A stretch of 64,000 nt of DNA from DATAGF01 sp963819845 (GCA_963819845.1 CAWFXQ010000008.1:1-64000), one strand, 5' to 3'; numbered from the stretch's first letter, positions 18,745 to 27,434 are shown. Program-made: numbers and translations. Notes: generated by a model not told the origin, from the sequence alone.

Positions 18745-19212
18745 TCAGCGCACCTTCGGATCGTGCTGTGGGTCGATCGGATCGGCGGGGGCGGGAGGGT
18801 GGATGCCCGTCCTGCGCTCAACGTCCCGCTCCACCCGACCGTCCTCACGGGCGAGGAAGATCAGGGTGCCGATGACGGTGACGACGAGGGCGAATCCGCC
18901 GCCCATGACCAGGGCGTAGAGGAGCGTCTGGAGCCACTCGGTCAACCCCTCGCCGTTCCCGCGCCCCACGAGCTCGAAGGGGCCGGGGAGGAAGCTCAGG
19001 AGCAATCCAGTGCCAGCCCCGACAAGGAAACCCGCGCCCGCGAGAATGAGCATGATGCGCGCGAGGGCGCGGTTGAGCCCGCGGCGCGAGCTGGGGTCAA
19101 CGAGCTCAACGCTGGCTGATGTCCGCTGCACCTCCTCCGACTCGTGGACGACCCGCTCGATCGTCTCCTCGCGGGACTCGACCTCGGGCTTAGTAGGCGG
19201 ATGGTGCTGCAC
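18745..19212 (-). CDS. Two-TM membrane protein of unknown function
   Basis: This 155-residue protein has a charged acidic N-terminal half (residues 1-45), a first membrane segment at about 52-73 (GFLVGAGTGLLLSFL), a second at about 93-117 (LYALVMGGGFALVVTVIGTL) and a polar C-terminal tail with REDGRVERDVERRTGIH. I do not recognise the family. The downstream plus-strand gene region has its terminator at the far end, so this appears to be a single-gene unit. Confidence 0.65.
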   Translation of the reverse strand: MQHHPPTKPEVESREETIERVVHESEEVQRTSASVELVDPSSRRGLNRALARIMLILAGAGFLVGAGTGLLLSFLPGPFELVGRGNGEGLTEWLQTLLYALVMGGGFALVVTVIGTLIFLAREDGRVERDVERRTGIHPPAPADPIDPQHDPKVR

Positions 19213-19337
19213 GTTTGGCTGATGGGGCTGGACGTCGTGGGGATCGGTCGCCGTGGCTCCTCCTCCGGGTCACGACCGGCTACGCCGGGACCGGGCGCAT
19301 CTCGTCAACGCGACCCGGCCCCGGCGCTCGGCACTCG

Positions 19338-19577
19338 TTAGCGGTCCGTCGTGGTCGTCGTGGACCGGCGGGCCCCTGCGGTGTCCCTGTCGTAGGGATC
19401 GTTGCGGCGCTTGAGGCCAGCGAGTCCGACGAGGCCGAGCAGGCCAGCGAGACCCCAAAGCCCCGTCTTGTCGCTCTCCTGCTCCTGCTGGGTGTCTGCC
19501 GTCTGAGCCACGGCCGGGGTCGCCACCCCGAACGCGAGAGCCAGCCCGGTCGCGCCGATCGCAAGTGATCTCTTCAT
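19338..19577 (-). CDS. Small secreted WGxxGxxG-type protein
   Basis: A 79-residue protein. A signal peptide (residues 1-24, cleavage likely after PAVA) is followed by a short polar stretch, then GLWGLAGLLGLVGLAGL and basic residues KRR. That signal, WGxxGxxG helix and basic-tail pattern defines the WGxxGxxG-CTERM-like proteins, thought to be membrane sorted. AGGAG precedes the ATG at 19,577 closely. The tail after the basic motif is longer than usual and threonine-rich. Confidence 0.75.
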   Translation of the reverse strand: MKRSLAIGATGLALAFGVATPAVAQTADTQQEQESDKTGLWGLAGLLGLVGLAGLKRRNDPYDRDTAGARRSTTTTTDR

Positions 19578-20245
19578 TTCTCCTTTGGGCGATGCGCCCG
19601 TTAGACATCGAGGCGCGTAATGCCCAAAGCACGTCGGCCAAAACCCCCTTCGGGCATCCCGTGGTGCAGCGGACCCAATAGGCCCCCACACCAGATGACG
19701 GACGTCCCGTTGGTCCAGCCTGAGCAGAGCGTCCCGCGTCGAAGCCGGAGGCCATTCAGGGCGCCTTCGGATTAGGTTTTTCTCGCGCGGAGTTGCGACC
19801 TCTCGTGGCGACGCCCTGGGTGGGTAGACGCCCCCCCATAAGACATTCGGCCCACCTAACATCACATCACCTCAGCCAAGCGCCGATGCGCCGCACGGGT
19901 CCGCGCGCCACGGCGCGGTCGTCGTTGACGGTCGGCGGCGAAGCGTCCTCTTCGATCTCGTCGATCTCGACCGGCTGAGCGACGGCATCATCTCGCGAGT
20001 GCGCTCTGGAGCCGACCTAACGGCATTCTGTAGCTGCCGAGATGGCTCGTACTCGGACGGCGCAGACGAGGCAGGGAGCTTCTAGTTGAACGCCGCGCTC
20101 GCGCAACCCTTGGGCGATGCTCTCCATCACAGGCTCCAGGGACGCGCGCGCCCAGGTCATCCTGCGAGTTGTCCTACTCAGCGCGAAAAGAACCTCGCCG
20201 AAAGAGGGCGGAAGGCACGTGACTAGCGGCGCGCGATGCGTGCAG
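19578..20245. other. No confident gene
   Basis: About 670 bp. A plus-strand frame near 19,905-20,085 (AVVVDGRRRSVLFDLVDLD) could be the tail of a small SnoaL-like protein, but it has no start. A minus-strand frame near 20,030-20,150 gives a helix-like ESIAQGLRERGVQL without context. Neither is secure. Confidence 0.4.
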
Positions 20246-20434
20246 TCACCGCCGCGCGCCGAGGCGCGCCAGGGCGGCGCCGAGGTCGAGCTGGCCGGAG
20301 ACGATCGCCCCCACCAGGTACCCGACCACGCCGACCAATGCGACAAGGACCATGTCCCCGAAGCTCCAGATGACCCAGACGAAGCCCAGGAAGAGGCCGA
20401 CCAGCAGGCCGATCACCTTCTCGCTGACCATCAC
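20246..20434 (-). CDS. DUF2273-like small membrane protein
   Basis: A 62-residue protein with two membrane segments (residues about 7-25 and 28-48) and a short basic C-terminal helix. It is the last gene of the Asp23/AmaP operon; its ATG overlaps the stop of the preceding gene (ATGA at 20,431-20,434). DUF2273 proteins accompany Asp23 and AmaP in Gram-positive bacteria, which supports the call more than sequence alone does. Confidence 0.75.
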   Translation of the reverse strand: MMVSEKVIGLLVGLFLGFVWVIWSFGDMVLVALVGVVGYLVGAIVSGQLDLGAALARLGARR

Positions 20435-21024
20435 TCGACTCTCCGATCGTCGTCGCGCCGGGCGCGTTCGGGACGCACCTCGACGATTGCTGTGACTGGT
20501 CCCGCCGGCCGCTCGAGCATCCGCTCCAGCGACACGGCGGCCCGCTCGGCCACCTCGGCGCCGACGCGCGGCACCTCGGCGTCTGCGCCGGCCTTCACGC
20601 GCAAGCGGATGCCGGCGGTGCCGTCCACATCTAGCTGCTCCACTCGCGACCGGCGCACGCCGGCCACCGACTCTGCCTCGTGGGCGAGGGCCCGCTCGAG
20701 GCGTCCGAGGCGCAGGGTGGTGGCGCCGCGCGGCCCGCTAGCCATCGCGAGACGGCCGGCCCGGGGGTCGCGGCGCACCCACAGCTCGGCGACGAGCAGC
20801 GCCAGCGCCAGGAGGAGCGCGACGATCGCGGCGCCCAGGAGGATCCACGTCGCCGCCGTGTCCCAGTCGATGTCGCGCCAACGATTCCAGGCGCGCTGAA
20901 AGGGTAGCGCGGCGTCCACGTCGTCCTCCTCCAGCCAGCCCCAGGTGACGGCGACGCCCAGGACGCCGGCCGCCAGCAGCCCGAGGCCGATCAGGCCTAC
21001 CAGGACGCGGTTGACGGCGTTCAT
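20431..21024 (-). CDS. AmaP-like alkaline shock membrane anchor protein (second copy)
   Basis: The 197-residue product begins MNAVNRVLVGLIGLGLLAAG, giving a first membrane segment at about 5-27 and a second at about 62-84. A soluble C-terminal domain of about 110 residues follows (LRVKAGADAEVP, ERMLERPAGPVTAIVEV). This is the layout of AmaP, which tethers Asp23 to the membrane. It overlaps its neighbours on both sides by four bases. Two AmaP-like genes side by side imply that they form a pair. Confidence 0.75.
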   Translation of the reverse strand: MNAVNRVLVGLIGLGLLAAGVLGVAVTWGWLEEDDVDAALPFQRAWNRWRDIDWDTAATWILLGAAIVALLLALALLVAELWVRRDPRAGRLAMASGPRGATTLRLGRLERALAHEAESVAGVRRSRVEQLDVDGTAGIRLRVKAGADAEVPRVGAEVAERAAVSLERMLERPAGPVTAIVEVRPERARRDDDRRVE

Positions 21025-21590
21025 TGGACCCGCTGCGCGCGCCGCCCGCGCGGCGCCCGCGGCGTCACATCGACCGACTGTGCCTCCAGGCCCAGGCGCC
21101 GCAGGTCGGCGGAGACCCCCTCGCGCGCGGCCGCCAGCTCGCCTTCGGCCCACGGCCGCCGCGCCTGCGGGCTCACGCTCACGCGCGCCTGGCGGCCCTT
21201 CAGCCGCACCCGCGGAGCCGCCGAGGCGACCCAGTCGGAGCGCACGATGCGCTCGCCGAGGACCGCACTCAGCCCCCGGGTGTCCAGCAGCACTGGGCCG
21301 TGGTTGGTGCGCGCGACCTCCACCGTGCGCTGGCGGCGACGCCATGGCAGCTGGAGGGCCAACAGCAGCAGCCCGAGCAGCGCCACCGCGACGAAGATGA
21401 CGGTGCGCAGCTCGTCGCTCGGATTCCAGTCCTGCATCGAGCGCCAGGCCGAGCGGTAGTCGATCGGCCCGACGTGACCGTCCTCGCCCAGCAGCGACGC
21501 GGCCGCCTCGATCGCCACGAACAGGGCGAAGACGGCGAGGGCGGCGGCGAGCACAACCACGAGCAGCCGATTGATGCCGTTGCGGATCAC
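21021..21590 (-). CDS. AmaP-like alkaline shock membrane anchor protein (first copy)
   Basis: A 189-residue paralogue of the next gene: MIRNGINRLLVVVLAAALAV gives the first membrane segment, LRTVIFVAVALLGLLLLALQ the second, and a basic soluble domain with SVSPQARRPWAEGEL and DVTPRAPRGRR ends it. The ATG overlaps the stop of the upstream gene by four bases. Both copies share the two-TM plus soluble-domain plan, and both have an insert of about 35 residues between the segments. Confidence 0.75.
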   Translation of the reverse strand: MIRNGINRLLVVVLAAALAVFALFVAIEAAASLLGEDGHVGPIDYRSAWRSMQDWNPSDELRTVIFVAVALLGLLLLALQLPWRRRQRTVEVARTNHGPVLLDTRGLSAVLGERIVRSDWVASAAPRVRLKGRQARVSVSPQARRPWAEGELAAAREGVSADLRRLGLEAQSVDVTPRAPRGRRAQRVQ

Positions 21591-22072
21591 GCGGGCTCCT
21601 CCATCACCTCGACCGTGATCACCAGCACGGTGCGCCGGCCGTCGCCGGGCAGCGAGATGCGTGCCGTGCCGGCCGTCTGGGGCGGCGCCGGCGCGTGCGG
21701 CGGCGGTGGCTGCGCCGGCGCGGTTTGGGGCTGCGGCGGCACCGGCTGCGACTGCAGCGGCAGTGGCCCCGGCGCCACGTCGGTCACGGCGACGTCGATG
21801 GTCCCGGGCGTCCAGCCGTGCTCCGACGCCTGCCGCGCGGCGAGCAGTCGCGCCTCGTCGGCCGCAGGCACGAGCCGAGCCCCCTCGAGCCCCACGAGCT
21901 CGAGCTGCATCGAGAGCCGGCCCCCGGCCTCGGGCCGCAACCAGGCCCCGCGCACGCCGGCGTCGCCGGTGCGCGTGGCCAGGCGGCTGCCAGGGTCGAG
22001 ACCGGCCACGCTCGGAAGCTCGCGGACGGTCCGCTCGAGTGCCCGCGCCACGATCAGGGGGTCGTCCGGCAA
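21587..22072 (-). CDS. Asp23-cluster protein with proline-rich linker
   Basis: A 161-residue soluble protein. The N-terminal 100 residues (ALERTVRELPSVAGLDPG, LELVGLEGARLVPAADEARL) are Asp23-like in pattern. A proline/glutamine-rich linker from about 108 to 138 leads to a final strand-rich motif ISLPGDGRRTVLVITVEVME. I do not recognise a named family. It sits between Asp23 and AmaP with four-base coupling to the latter and almost certainly acts with them at the envelope. Confidence 0.6.
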   Translation of the reverse strand: MPDDPLIVARALERTVRELPSVAGLDPGSRLATRTGDAGVRGAWLRPEAGGRLSMQLELVGLEGARLVPAADEARLLAARQASEHGWTPGTIDVAVTDVAPGPLPLQSQPVPPQPQTAPAQPPPPHAPAPPQTAGTARISLPGDGRRTVLVITVEVMEEPA

Positions 22073-22076
22073 CGGG

Positions 22077-22559
22077 CTACTCGACCCGCGAGCCGTCCTC
22101 GCGGTCGCGCTGCTGGGCCCGCAGCCGCGCCTCCTCGACGAAGAAGAGGTCGGACACGTCGATGTTGACCTCCTTCACCTGCAGGCCGGTCATGTACTCG
22201 ATCCGATCGATCACGTTCTCGCGCACGGCCTGACTCACCTGCGGGATGCTCACGCCGTAGTCGACCACCAGGTTGAGGTCAACGATTGCCTCCCTGCGGC
22301 CGACCTCGACGTCCGCCCCCGAGCCGCGCTCTTCCATTCCGGGCGTCAGGCGCCGCAGGGCCCCGCCGACGCCGCCGGACAGCTCGTGGACGCCGCGCAC
22401 CTCGCGGGCCGCCATCTCGGCGATCTTCGAGACCACGCCGTCGGAGATGCTGGTCGTGCCTTGGGGGGTCAGGAGCCCGCCGCCGCCGGCGCTCGACGGC
22501 TCCCCGCGCACCGCGGGGGTCGAGCTTTGCGGGGAAGAGCTCGTCGGCTGCGTGCTCAT
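22077..22559 (-). CDS. Asp23/Gls24 family envelope stress protein
   Basis: A 160-residue protein with a Ser/Gly-rich N-terminal 30 residues, then the Asp23 core: TSISDGVVSKIAEMAAREVR, GVHEL, AIVDLNLVVDYGVSIPQV, VRENVIDRIEYMTGLQVKEV and NIDVSDLFF. Asp23 coats the inner membrane face through AmaP and responds to cell envelope stress. It is the first gene of a five-gene operon running to 20,246. A promoter resembling general-stress sigma factor sites lies upstream. Confidence 0.9.
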   Translation of the reverse strand: MSTQPTSSSPQSSTPAVRGEPSSAGGGGLLTPQGTTSISDGVVSKIAEMAAREVRGVHELSGGVGGALRRLTPGMEERGSGADVEVGRREAIVDLNLVVDYGVSIPQVSQAVRENVIDRIEYMTGLQVKEVNIDVSDLFFVEEARLRAQQRDREDGSRVE

Positions 22560-22592
22560 GCGGCGTCCTTTCCGTGGTTCAGCCGTCTCTCA

Positions 22593-22617
22593 GTACCCGG
22601 GTGAGCAGCGGCTAACC
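22593..22617 (-). promoter_or_regulatory. Possible SigB-type stress promoter for the Asp23 operon
   Basis: The minus strand shows GGTTAG (22612-22617) and GGGTAC (22593-22598) separated by 13 bp. This is close to the GTTT / GGGTAT pattern of general stress sigma factors. It lies 34 bp upstream of the Asp23 ATG, and an AAAGGA ribosome-binding site lies between. Confidence 0.5.
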
Positions 22618-22885
22618 CTCCATTGCGGGTGCGTCTCGCATCCGCGGCCCGGCGGGCGCAGGCTCGGCTCATCCACCTCGCCGGGCTCACCGTCGCGCTC
22701 GTGGGCGGCGCCACCCGGGTCCTGCTCGGTACTCGGTGATGCCGAGGTAGGGATGACAGCCCGCGGGCTCGTGAGCTACGACGAGCGCGTCCCGAGCATC
22801 ACGGGCCGAGAACCGCCAGGAGCACACCCGCGAACAGCGCGATCCGCCAGCTCACGGCGGCGACCCTAACCCGACAGGAGGCCAC

Positions 22886-23118
22886 ATGTCCCGTCTTCGT
22901 GCCCGCTGCAGCGCGCCGCTCTCGGGGCCGAGCACGCCCGCCTCGTGGCCGAGGCCCTGCGCGAGGCGCCCGAGGAGGCCCTCGTCATCGCGCCCCGCGG
23001 GGCGCCGGCCGATCCGCGGAGGCTGAGAGGTATCCGGATGATCGGCGAATGCAGCGGGGCGATCCCGGGGACGCGGCCGGGCGTCTCACACGAGCTGGGG
23101 CGGTGGAGTGGGCGCTAG
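22886..23118 (+). pseudogene. Small hypothetical gene, frameshifted, with repeated C-terminal tail
   Basis: An AGGAGG site precedes ATG at 22,886. After one frameshift the frame reads GAEHARLVAEALREAPEEAL, VIAPRGAPADPRRL and ends GAIPGTRPGVSHELGRWSGR. The final 20 residues recur almost exactly at the end of another open frame at 30,008. I do not recognise a family. It may be a real small protein or part of a dispersed repeat. Confidence 0.35.
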
Positions 23119-23205
23119 CGGCGCTCCAGTTTCCTAGAGGGGCCCCGCTCACACCCCGCCTGCGCGGCGCGAGAACGGCCGACCAGAGACCCCGAGGCGG
23201 GTCGC

Positions 23206-23472
23206 TTAGAGATGCTCTGGGGGCGGCGCTTCCAGTTCGGGAGCCAGCCAAAGATGCAGACCGTGCTGCGCAGCCTGCGGGGCGACCTGTCCAACAGCCC
23301 GGCGCTGACCGTCGCGGTATCCCGCAAGGTAGATCTCCCCCGCGACAGCGAAGACCTCTCGGACGGTCTCGCGGGCCACTTCTTCCTCTGCAAGCGCGTC
23401 CTCGAGGGCCGACAGGAGCGGCTCGAGCGCGCGCTGAGCGATCGGGATGTCATGGTCCTCGTCGTCCGACAC
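23206..23472 (-). CDS. Hypothetical helical protein
   Basis: An 88-residue acidic, largely helical product: IAQRALEPLLSALEDALAEE is amphipathic, and VFAVAGEIYLAGYRDGQRRA follows. The composition is protein-like, unlike overlapping frames. I do not recognise a family. It is divergent from the LuxR fragment that begins at 23,493. The pattern recalls small phage or plasmid proteins but nothing proves this. Confidence 0.5.
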   Translation of the reverse strand: MSDDEDHDIPIAQRALEPLLSALEDALAEEEVARETVREVFAVAGEIYLAGYRDGQRRAVGQVAPQAAQHGLHLWLAPELEAPPPEHL

Positions 23473-23492
23473 CGGGCCTCCCTTTGGACTAA

Positions 23493-24279
23493 ATGCAGCC
23501 TCGGATTACCCCGGTTGGAGGGAGCGCGAACCCGCACGAGGACGGCTGGACGTTCGGTGCGCGCCTGCGGAACCTGGCCGGCGACGCCCAGGACGCCTAC
23601 GAGTTCGCGGCCCCGATGCTCGCCCGGATGCGAGAGCCCGACTACCTGGTCGACCCGATGCACCTCGTTCCCCTCGCACCCGTGATCGCCACCGCCTGCA
23701 CCGCCGACGACCTGGAGCTGTTCGCGCGCCTCGCTGACGAATGCCGCCACACGCCCTGGATCGCGTGCACCCGGTCCCTCCTGGGGATCGCCGGAGGCGA
23801 CGACGCCAGCGGCCCGCTCGAGAGTGTGACGGCCGGTCTTCACGCCGACGGGCACCGGCTGGAGGCGGCCCTCATCCAGGTGGCGGCGGCGATGCTGCTG
23901 TCGGGCCGGTCCGAGGCCCGAGAGGGCGCGATCGCCCTCGCGCGAGCCGCCCACGCCGGCTTCTCGGAGATGGGCTCGGCCAGCTGGTGTCGCCGGGTGG
24001 AGGGGATGCTGCGCCGCCTCGGCGAGCGGGCCCCGACGCGCCCAGGCCCGGGCGCGGGACCTCTGTCGCGGCGCGAGCTCGAGGTGCTGCAACTCCTCGC
24101 CGAGGGGCTCACCAACAAAGCGATTGCCGAGCGGCTCGTGATCAGCGAGCACACGGCCATCCGCCACGTCGCCCGACATCTTCGGAAAGCTCGGAACGAG
24201 CAACCGGGCCGCCGCCGCGAGGCTTGCGGCCGAGCGGGGTCTGCTGAGCCGCCCCACGGAGGCGGCGCCGGAGGGGTAG
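23493..24279 (+). pseudogene. LuxR-type regulator, C-terminal remnant
   Basis: The frame begins inside helical-repeat sequence (AQDAYEFAAPMLARM, ACTADDLELFARLADE) and ends in a LuxR helix-turn-helix: LSRRELEVLQLLAEGLTNKA, IAERLVISEHTAIRHVA. One frameshift near 24,173 leads to FGKLGTSNRAAAARLAAERG and the stop at 24,279. Large LuxR-type ATPases end this way, but the several hundred N-terminal residues are absent. What is left would lack its sensor and ATPase parts. Confidence 0.7.
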
Positions 24280-24299
24280 CGGGCCGGTCCCGGTCTTCC

Positions 24300-24513
24300 T
24301 CGCGGTCGATCGAGTGCGGGCGCGGTCAACCGGTGACGGGCCGGTCAGCGGTCCGCCTCGAAGAGCACGGATGTGGCTGCCGTCGACCACCCCGACCGAC
24401 CAGTCAAGCTGTCCGGTGGCGTTGAGCCGCCAGAGCAGCTCGCGGTGCAGCCGAGCCCATACGCCGGCCGCCTGCCACTCGCGCAGCCGCCGCCACGCCG
24501 TGACGCCAGACAT
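24300..24513 (-). mobile_element. IS5-type transposase fragment
   Basis: The minus-strand frame reads MSGVTAWRRLREWQAAGVW, LHRELLWRLNATGQLDWSVG and VVDGSHIRALRGGPLTGPSP, the middle part of IS5-family (DDE) transposases; VVDGSH holds the first catalytic Asp. Both ends are missing. It has fused in frame with the 3' end of a truncated M23 peptidase gene. Confidence 0.75.
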
Positions 24514-24946
24514 AGGGCCAGCCGTCTGAGGCGATGGCATCGGGGCCGTCGGTGACGTGGAGGTGCAGGTGCGGCGCGGTCGAGTTGCCGGCGTTGCCAA
24601 CGCGCCCGATCACCTGGCCCCACTGAAGGCGCGAACCGAGGTGGATGCCAGCGGGGATGCTGTTCGGCTGCATGTGCGCGTAGAGCGCGAAGCGACCCCC
24701 GCCGAGATCCTGGATGATGTGATTACCGAGGATGGTCTGCGGGTTGGACGCGGGCGGCGGCGTGGGCGGCGTGTTCTCGGGCAGATCGGTGAGGATCGAG
24801 ACGACCCGACCCGGGCCGACGGCGTAGATCGGGTCTCCGAAGACGATGTAATTCTCGTTCACCGTCGGGTCGCCGACGACCCAGCGTCCCTGCGCCAGGC
24901 CCTGCGCGACCTCGCCCGCCTGGCGCGAGACCTGCTCGACGCCCAC
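24509..24946 (-). pseudogene. M23 family metallopeptidase, truncated by IS5 material
   Basis: The 146 recognisable residues contain the lysostaphin-type fold: VFGDPIYAVGPGRVVSI, GNHIIQDLGGGRFALYAHM and GNAGNSTAPHLHLHVTDGPD, with the HxH zinc motif. The protein stops matching at DGWPYV, where the IS5 fragment starts at about 24,510, so the C-terminal end is replaced. The N-terminus may also be incomplete, since no signal peptide is visible. M23 enzymes cut peptidoglycan or act in secreted toxin/lysin proteins. Confidence 0.7.
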
Positions 24947-25219
24947 GCCGACGAGGCCTGGCGCCGGCTGGGGCGGCTCACCACGGAACAGCGGGCGATC
25001 GTGCTCGCCGCGCTCGGGATCGAGAGCCGTCGCCCAAGGCCCCGCGCCGGCGAGGGCTCGAAGGCCCCAATCTTGGGGGGCCCGCCCCTGACGCGCTCGG
25101 GGGTCACGCGAGGGGTCACGGGACCCAGCGGCACCCGGGGCTACTCGTCAGGGCGCGCAAAGGCCGAGAACCCGCTCGGGAAGGACTCAGCGGGACTCAG
25201 GGGCACTCGTCGGGCACAA
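24947..25219. other. Uncertain stretch, possible gene scrap
   Basis: A plus-strand frame at about 24,885-25,050 reads LRQALRDLARLARDLLDAHA and RRLGRLTTEQRAIVLAALGI, which is protein-like and helical, but it has no start and overlaps the M23 remnant. Low-complexity sequence follows up to the tRNA-Asp remnant. Confidence 0.3.
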
Positions 25220-25261
25220 CTGTCAATCCGGAGGCCGCGGGTTCGAGTCCCGCCACTCCCG
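25220..25261 (+). tRNA. tRNA-Asp(GTC) 3' half, probable attachment-site remnant
   Basis: From the anticodon loop CTGTCAA onward the sequence is a normal tRNA 3' half: T-arm with loop TTCGAGT closed by five pairs, then acceptor strand CACTCCC. Upstream of the loop the anticodon stem cannot pair and no D-arm or 5' acceptor strand is present. The break exactly at the anticodon loop is typical of an integration crossover. Confidence 0.6.
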
Positions 25262-25297
25262 TCACAGATAGGCGCTCGGCTGATGGCTGGTTCCGAG

Positions 25298-25504
25298 TCA
25301 GCGCCACGTAGGGCCGCGATTCGCCCGACTGCGATCGAGTGGCGCCTGCAGCGCCCAGGCCCGCTCGAGGCGGCTGATCTCGCTCAGCTCGGCCAGGCGC
25401 GCCAGGAAGCGATCGCGCGCGCTGCAGAAGTCGTCCCAGCTGGTACCAGCACGAGGGTGGTCGGTGGCTTCCATGCTGCCGAGGCCCGGCGAGTCATCGA
25501 GCAT
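25298..25504 (-). CDS. Small hypothetical protein
   Basis: A 68-residue product with a helical core (DDFCSARDRFLARLAELSEI, SRLERAWALQAPLDR). AGGGAGA precedes the ATG at 25,504. It overlaps the 3' end of the upstream DUF6325-like gene by 11 bases on the same strand, so it could be coupled to it. I do not recognise the family. Confidence 0.45.
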   Translation of the reverse strand: MLDDSPGLGSMEATDHPRAGTSWDDFCSARDRFLARLAELSEISRLERAWALQAPLDRSRANRGPTWR

Positions 25505-26096
25505 CTGTCCGTCTCCCTGAGGTTGCGCTGGGGGCGGTCATCGGGAGCCAACCGCGGTGGCTGCGATCCTCCGACGCGATCTCGCTTTGGCGCGACAGGG
25601 ACATCCCTGGCGCCTGGCGGCCGAAATCGCCGCCGGGCCTCAGGTTCTGGGAGGTCGCCGCGGTCGCGCCCTTGATGGCGTCCAAGAGGGCCTCGGCCTT
25701 CTCGGGCGAGACCAGCCCGATCTCGATGAGGTCGAGCGGGCTGATGAAGCCGTCGCTGATCCGAAACCCGCCGGCGCGCGCGATGGCGTCGCGCAACGGC
25801 ACGGCCCAGCGGTGCTCGATGACGACCAGCGCCGCCGACGAGCCGTTGGCGATGTCGTCGAGGACGTCCCAGGCCTCCTCGTCCGTGTAGATGTCGCGGC
25901 CCTGCGCGACTGCCTCGGCGCGGGCCTGGGCGTCTTCCGCGCTCTCGATGCCGGGGTCGATCAGGGCGCCCACCGTGCCGCTCAGCTCGATCGCCTCGTC
26001 CTCGGTCAGGTTGCTCAGGTGCTGGACCTCGATCTCACCCTCGGCGTCCCTGTGGACGGCCAGGGCGCCGATGACGCGCACGGTGTCGCTGTCGCT
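25494..26096 (-). pseudogene. DUF1269/DUF6325-like protein, N-terminus lost
   Basis: The frame reads DTVRVIGALAVHRDAEGEI, DEEAWDVLDDIANGSSAALV, VIEHRWAVPLRDAIARAGGF and SPLDLIEIGLVSPEKAEALL, typical of actinobacterial DUF6325/DUF1269-like proteins. About 25 N-terminal residues are missing: upstream of 26,096 the frame stays open but is low-complexity, and no start fits. The C-terminal 50 residues after LLDAIKGA also look foreign. Function in this family is unknown. Confidence 0.6.
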
Positions 26097-26169
26097 CCCG
26101 CTGCCTGCCGGTGCCGTTCCGGGCGGGCAGCCGGCGGGCCGCGACGCCGCGGAGCCCTTCGGGCGGGCG

Positions 26170-26707
26170 ATGAGCGCCATCGGCGTGGAGCTGGCCCTGG
26201 CGGCGCTGGAGGGGGGCTCCGCGTCGCCGGGGCGGCTGGTGCGCGAGCTGCAGGGGCGGATGGAGGCGGCGGCGAGCGACGACCCCTCCGGCGAGCTGGA
26301 GGCCCTGCGCGCCGAGGCCGCGACCCTCGACGGCAAGCGCGGGGGGCACCGCCGCCAAGTGGGCCGAGGACCAGGAGAAGCGCGAGCGCCGCCGGAAGGT
26401 CACCGACGGGTGGACGCTGGTGCTCGACTCCGCGGCCGCCACGGCCGCCGACGCCCTCGCCGTGGCCGTGGGCGCCAAGGCGGCCGTCCGCCGCCCCGAG
26501 CGGCTCGACGAGCTGCGCGCCGCCGGGCGGCCCGATCGACGCGAGTTCCTCGAGCGCGCCGTCGCCGAGATGCAGCTCACCCGCTCCGAGCTGGTCCTCA
26601 ACCCGAGCGCCGACCTGGCCGCCGAGGCGCTGCTCGTGCGGCTGGAGGCGGCCCGCCATGGCCAGGCGCCGGCGCGGCTGGTGGGGCACGGCCGCCTGCC
26701 GTTCTGA
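26170..26707 (+). pseudogene. Hypothetical protein, one frameshift
   Basis: ATG at 26,170 starts MSAIGVELALAALEGGSASP and LVRELQGRMEAAASDD. After a shift at a G run near 26,340 the frame continues WAEDQEKRERRRKVTDGWTL, VLDSAAATAADALAVAVGAK and ends RLVGHGRLPF. The whole would be about 178 residues, helical and charged. I do not recognise it. Protein-like composition in both halves supports a single gene. Confidence 0.5.
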
Positions 26708-26801
26708 ATCTTCTCGGTTTGTAAAGAGGCTCAACCGGGGACCCGCCGGGCTGCGTACCTCGGGCGACCGACGCCCTACCCACCTACTCAGGAGGATGCC
26801 C

Positions 26802-27434
26802 ATGAGGTCCCATCGGCCAATTTGGCTGACGCTGCTCACCGCCGCCCTCGTCGCGGCGCTGGCGCTCGCCTTTGTCCCCGGCGCGCAGGCCACCGACAAG
26901 GGCTCACAGACGAGCACCGACACGTTGCTCTACCGCGGCGCCACCACCGTGGCGCTCGACCCCGGCGCCGCCGACGCGCTGAAGTCCCTCGGCGTCACCG
27001 TGTCGCCCGTTCGTCCCGCCTACGCCGGCGAGTCGGGGATCAGCTTCCCGATCACGCTCGGCCTCGTCAGCTCCGACACCCTCGAGGGTCAGATCCGCCA
27101 CGCCGGCGGTCTCAAGCTCTCGGCGGGCACGACCAAGGTCTACCTGACCCGGTACTTCATCGACATCGACGAGGAGCCCTCGCTGAGCGGCATCGTCGGC
27201 GTCGGCCAGAAGAGCGGCGACCGCGCCGAGCTCTTCACGCTCGACCTCGCGAACCTGAAGGTCGAGCCCGGCAAGAACTCGATCAAGCTCTCCGGCATCA
27301 CGCTCAAGCTCACCGCCGGGGCCGCCACGGCCCTGAACGGCGCCTTCGGCGTGACGGCCTTCACCGAGGGTCTGGTCATCGGCACCGCCAGCGTCCACGC
27401 GAAGACCCTCTCGGTCCCCAGCTGGGGCTGGTAG
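26802..27434 (+). CDS. Secreted HtaA-like single-repeat protein
   Basis: A 210-residue protein with a signal peptide (residues 1-29, cleavage near GAQA) and one HtaA-like beta domain: GATTVALDPGAADALKSLGV, ISFPITLGLVSSDTLEGQI, HAGGLKL, TFTLDLANLKV-type strands and TAGAATALNGAFGV. The AGGAGG site is 7 bases from the ATG at 26,802, which favours this start over ATG at 26,796. The window holds a two-repeat paralogue at 60,388-61,455. HtaA domains in corynebacteria bind haem; these relatives often lack that role. A GC-rich hairpin at about 27,453-27,478 follows the gene. Confidence 0.78.
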   Translation: MRSHRPIWLTLLTAALVAALALAFVPGAQATDKGSQTSTDTLLYRGATTVALDPGAADALKSLGVTVSPVRPAYAGESGISFPITLGLVSSDTLEGQIRHAGGLKLSAGTTKVYLTRYFIDIDEEPSLSGIVGVGQKSGDRAELFTLDLANLKVEPGKNSIKLSGITLKLTAGAATALNGAFGVTAFTEGLVIGTASVHAKTLSVPSWGW

